Origin: an uncultured Holophagaceae bacterium
GTDB taxonomy: Bacteria > Acidobacteriota > Holophagae > Holophagales > Holophagaceae
Direction: 5' to 3'
DNA: 9,243 nt
Assembly (NCBI GenBank): GCA_903876615.1
Contig: CAIRAS010000432.1
Span: 1-9,243, forward strand
The position numbers were made by a program, and so were the translations under genes. Every line of letters starts with the position of its first letter. The stretch's first letter is position 1. Of the stretch, positions 6,827-9,243 are shown piece by piece. The notes under the pieces are model-generated. The model saw nothing but the letters and a program-made list of their open reading frames with translations, had not been told where the DNA came from and did not search any database.

Positions 6827-7270
6827 ATGACCCGACGAACCCTCTCTCTCACCCTGCTCCTCAGTTCCGTCCTGCTCGCGCAGGCTTCGAAGGGCCCGGC
6901 GCCGGTTCCCGCCCCCGCCGTAGCTCCCGTCGAGGATGTGGGCATCATCAAGGCCACGCCCTACAAGCCCTCCATTCAGCGGGATCCGTTCTCCGCTCCG
7001 CGAGATGAGCGCCCCGTTGATGCCCAGGACATCCTGGATGACATCGCCGTCAAGGGCATGATTCGCAAGGATGGCAAGAACTTCGCGATCGTCTCGGACA
7101 GCCGCGGCAACGTCCGCTGGCTGCCCGTTGGTCACCGGTTCAGGGACGCGGAGATCACCGCCATCAGTGAAAAGTCGATCACGTTCCATCAGTGGGAACT
7201 GAACACGACCAACCGTTCGATTTTCCGCACTGTCACGAAGACGTTCAAGCGTGAGGAGGGTAAACGATGA
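6827..7270 (+). CDS. pilP: Type IV pilus assembly protein PilP, without a lipobox
   Basis: Periplasmic connector of 147 residues linking the PilN/PilO inner-membrane complex to the PilQ secretin. An N-terminal signal peptide is clear (MTRRTLSLTLLLSSVLLAQA, cleavage likely after residue 20). A Pro/Ala-rich flexible stretch follows, then the family motif QRDPFSAP (RDPF at 52-55), which starts the PilQ-facing region. A small beta domain ends the protein (about 70-145, VKGMIRKDGKNFAIVSDSRGNVRWLPVGHRF). PilP of Pseudomonas and Neisseria is described as a lipoprotein; here there is no cysteine anywhere in the protein, so that anchor is absent. Starting elsewhere does not help: the reading frame upstream overlaps pilO. 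It lies 8 nt after pilO, with TGAGG at the pilO stop as ribosome site, and overlaps pilQ by ATGA. Confidence 0.9.
   Translation: MTRRTLSLTLLLSSVLLAQASKGPAPVPAPAVAPVEDVGIIKATPYKPSIQRDPFSAPRDERPVDAQDILDDIAVKGMIRKDGKNFAIVSDSRGNVRWLPVGHRFRDAEITAISEKSITFHQWELNTTNRSIFRTVTKTFKREEGKR
7253..7260 (+). promoter_or_regulatory. Strong ribosome binding site of pilQ inside pilP
   Basis: GAGGAGGG lies 6 nt before the pilQ ATG and within the last codons of pilP. It is the strongest Shine-Dalgarno match in the pil operon, fitting the need for many PilQ copies per secretin ring. The link to copy number is inference. Confidence 0.6.
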
Positions 7271-9243
7271 ATGCTCGCCTGAGTTCCTTGCTGGTCGCAG
7301 GGGGCGTGGTCCTGGCGGGGATCCACCCGGGGTCCCTCCATGCCGCTCCTGTCCTGGAGACGGCCGCCCGCAAGGCCACCCTGATGTCCGCCGCACTTCA
7401 GGCCGATGGGGCCGGGGCCAAGGTCCTGCTCCGCGTGGCTGGGCTGACCTCCAAGCCTGGGGTCCAGGTGTTGCCCAATCCCGCCCGTGTGGTGCTGGAC
7501 CTGCCCGGCATTGACCGGGGCACGGCGGTCACCCGCCAGGATCTGAACCTGCTGACGCATCCTCTGATCCAGAAGGTCCGGCTCGCCCAGTTCGCTCCGG
7601 CGCCCAAGCCCGTGACCCGGATGGTCCTAGAGGTCGCTGCCGGCACCCAGGTCCTGGTGGAGGTCACGCCTGAAGGCATTGAGCTGCTCCTGACGCCCGG
7701 TGAAGGTCGGGTGCAGGCACGCTTGGAGACCACCAGTCGTCCCCAGGCCCCTGTGACGACCCAGGCGACCGCATCCGAGGTCGTCTCGCTGTTGGCGTCG
7801 TTTGAGATGGCTCCGGCACCCGCTCCCGCCCCGGTATTGGCGTTGGTTGAGGTGGCCCCGGCCCCTGCTCCTGCGCCCGTGATCGCACCTGAGCCCGCCC
7901 CGATTGTGGTCGCGAAGGCTGTGCCGCCGCCCGTGGAAGCGCCGGTGGCCCCTGCCATTGCCGAGCCGAAGGTGGTAGCCCTGAAGCCCCTGGCGCCGCT
8001 CCCTGCGGTAGGCGGTGCCTTCCAGTTGCTGCCTCAGGTGGCCACGGTCACGGCCCTGCCGGTCGCCACCCCGGACGCGGTGCAGGTCCCCGAGCCCGAG
8101 AAGCCCCGAGCGGCCGCTCCGGTCCGGTCCTCGAGCCGCACCCTGGGTGAGAGCCAGACCAAATACACCGGGTCCAAGATCACCATCGACCTACAGAACA
8201 CTGAGATCCGGGATTTCCTCAGGATCCTGGCGGAAACCGGCAAGCTCAACCTGGTCATGGACCCTGACGTGCAGGGGAACTTCGGGTTCAAGTTCACGGA
8301 CACCCCCTGGGATCAGGTCCTCGACGTGGTCCTGAAGCACGCAGGCCTGGGCAAAGAGATCCAGAACGGCGTGCTCCGCGTGGCCAAGGTGGACAAGCTC
8401 CAAAAGGAAGAGGAAGAGCGCAAGAAGCTCGATGAGATCAGGGCTCTGGCCGGGGAGCTGCAGACCATCACGCGTCCCCTCTCCTACGCCAAGGTCGGCG
8501 AGGTCCAGAAGATCCTCAAGGACATCCTCTCCAAGCGCGGTTCCGCCATTCTGGATGAGCGCACCAACACCCTGATCATCACGGATCTGCCGCACCGCAT
8601 CCCGGTCATCGAGGACCTGATCCAGACCCTCGACGTACAGATCCAGCAGGTGCAGATCGAAGCCCGGGTGGTCGAGGCCAACAAGGACTGGCAGCGCCAG
8701 TTCGGCGTCAAGTGGCCCACCTCCAACAGTGGAGATGTGGCCCTGACCAGCAGCGGCACCACCAGCACCACGACGCCCTGGGTGGGCACCACGGCCCCCT
8801 TCTGGAACGGCACCACGGGCCTCAGCAAGCCGGCCTCCGGTCAGCTGGGTGCCATCGGCTGGAATCCTGGCAAGGATGGGGTCACCTCCCTGGCCGCCCC
8901 CGCCGGAGAGCTCTGGCTGTCCTTCCTGAGCAACCGGTTCAGCATCAACGCAGTCCTGCAGGCCCTCGAGAGCGAAGGCACCGTGAAGATCGTGTCCTCG
9001 CCCAAGATCGTCACCCAGAACAACAAGAAGGCCACGATCCTGAGCGGCGAGAAGATCCCCTATCCGACCCAGCAGGGCGGAGCCCAGGGCGGCGCCATCA
9101 CCGTGGCATTCATCGACGCGAACCTGCAGCTGGATGTCACGCCCCAGATCACCAACGAGGGCACCATCATCATGGACATCAAGCTGGAGAAGGCCGAGGC
9201 TGACTTCAGCCGCACCGTGAACGGCACCCCCACCATCCTCCGG
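7267..9243 (+). CDS. pilQ: Type IV pilus secretin PilQ, C-terminus cut by window edge
   Basis: Outer-membrane secretin through which the pilus exits. The 659 residues seen begin with a signal peptide (cleavage likely after SLHA, residue 26). One AMIN domain follows (about 40-125, VLLRVAGLTSKPGVQVLPNPARVVLDLPG), which in relatives binds peptidoglycan. Next is a long Pro/Ala/Val-rich linker (about 180-295), then a secretin N0/STN-type domain (about 304-378, KITIDLQNTEIRDFLRILAE) and a short charged helix. An N1-type domain follows (about 401-455, YAKVGEVQKILKDILSKRGS...DERTNTLIITDLP). The secretin core then starts with QIEARVVEANKDWQRQFGVKW and continues with VKIVSSPKIVTQNNKKATI (from 573) and LDVTPQITNEGTI. 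A Ser/Thr/Gly-rich insert (about 485-530) interrupts the early core. Last gene seen in the operon; it overlaps pilP by ATGA. The rest of the beta-barrel lies beyond the window. Confidence 0.95.
   Translation, partial: MNARLSSLLVAGGVVLAGIHPGSLHAAPVLETAARKATLMSAALQADGAGAKVLLRVAGLTSKPGVQVLPNPARVVLDLPGIDRGTAVTRQDLNLLTHPLIQKVRLAQFAPAPKPVTRMVLEVAAGTQVLVEVTPEGIELLLTPGEGRVQARLETTSRPQAPVTTQATASEVVSLLASFEMAPAPAPAPVLALVEVAPAPAPAPVIAPEPAPIVVAKAVPPPVEAPVAPAIAEPKVVALKPLAPLPAVGGAFQLLPQVATVTALPVATPDAVQVPEPEKPRAAAPVRSSSRTLGESQTKYTGSKITIDLQNTEIRDFLRILAETGKLNLVMDPDVQGNFGFKFTDTPWDQVLDVVLKHAGLGKEIQNGVLRVAKVDKLQKEEEERKKLDEIRALAGELQTITRPLSYAKVGEVQKILKDILSKRGSAILDERTNTLIITDLPHRIPVIEDLIQTLDVQIQQVQIEARVVEANKDWQRQFGVKWPTSNSGDVALTSSGTTSTTTPWVGTTAPFWNGTTGLSKPASGQLGAIGWNPGKDGVTSLAAPAGELWLSFLSNRFSINAVLQALESEGTVKIVSSPKIVTQNNKKATILSGEKIPYPTQQGGAQGGAITVAFIDANLQLDVTPQITNEGTIIMDIKLEKAEADFSRTVNGTPTILR
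7807..7980 (+). repeat. Pro/Ala low-complexity linker in pilQ with a repeated APAPAPAPV unit
   Basis: Residues about 181-238 of PilQ are almost only Pro, Ala, Val and Glu. The peptide APAPAPAPV occurs twice, separated by seven residues, with different synonymous codons in each copy. It reads as a flexible spacer between the peptidoglycan-binding AMIN domain and the secretin periplasmic domains. Confidence 0.6.
8755..8816 (+). repeat. Three in-frame GGCACCAC copies (Gly-Thr-Thr) in the pilQ insert
   Basis: GGCACCAC occurs at 8755-8762, 8785-8792 and 8809-8816, all in the pilQ frame and reading Gly-Thr-Thr. They lie in a Ser/Thr/Gly-rich loop inserted in the early secretin core. The unit is short and imperfectly spaced (30 and 24 nt), so this may only reflect amino-acid bias. 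Confidence 0.4.

Noticed and set aside
7398..7958. A Gly/Ala/Thr-rich minus-strand frame opposite pilQ
   Set aside because: Its repeats are the complement of the Pro/Ala linker codons of pilQ; it is not an independent gene.
1..9243. Defence island, CRISPR array, mobile element or phage cargo
   Set aside because: All genes fall into housekeeping or pilus families with matching codon style. I saw no regularly spaced repeats, transposase, integrase or terminal repeats.

Overview
This is a GC-rich, gene-dense bacterial chromosome segment carrying two divergent transcription blocks. The leftward block (1-2757) holds gatA followed by the E2 acyltransferase of a 2-oxo acid dehydrogenase, cut by the left edge. 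The rightward block holds a small J-domain/TPR protein gene and a PP2C-type phosphatase gene (2959-4436). After an AT-richer gap comes the type IV pilus alignment/secretin operon pilM-pilN-pilO-pilP-pilQ (4526-9243), with pilQ cut by the right edge. No tRNA, rRNA, CRISPR array, insertion sequence or phage gene was seen.

The presence of gatA implies a bacterium that uses the transamidation route to Gln-tRNA and/or Asn-tRNA. The complete pilMNOPQ order implies a diderm with an outer-membrane secretin and type IVa pili. The protein style (high GC, Ala/Pro-rich periplasmic linkers, an actinobacterial/acidobacterial-looking E2, PP2C signalling) would fit Acidobacteriota (Holophaga/Geothrix-like) or a deltaproteobacterial-type lineage. 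This placement is an inference from general resemblance, not a database result.

Left block: the gatA stop codon lies inside the ribosome binding site of the E2 gene, so the two genes are probably translated in tandem although their functions (tRNA amidation and central carbon metabolism) are unrelated. The 201-base divergent region (2758-2958) contains the gatA ribosome binding site and two short inverted repeats, but no gene.

Right block: the J-domain/TPR gene and the phosphatase gene are 2 nt apart and clearly cotranscribed. The pil genes start 89 bases later behind a plausible sigma-70-type promoter. PilM (cytoplasmic actin-like ATPase fold), PilN and PilO (inner-membrane coiled-coil proteins), PilP (periplasmic connector) and PilQ (outer-membrane secretin) together form the trans-envelope alignment complex of the pilus machine. 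Their junctions alternate between ATGA overlaps (M/N, P/Q) and 8-nt gaps in which the upstream stop codon is part of the Shine-Dalgarno sequence (N/O, O/P).

The region looks largely conventional. The points most worth a second look are a PilP with no cysteine at all (so it cannot be a classical lipoprotein), substitutions in the amidase signature of GatA, the unusual gatA-E2 pair, and the J-domain/PP2C pair next to the pilus operon.
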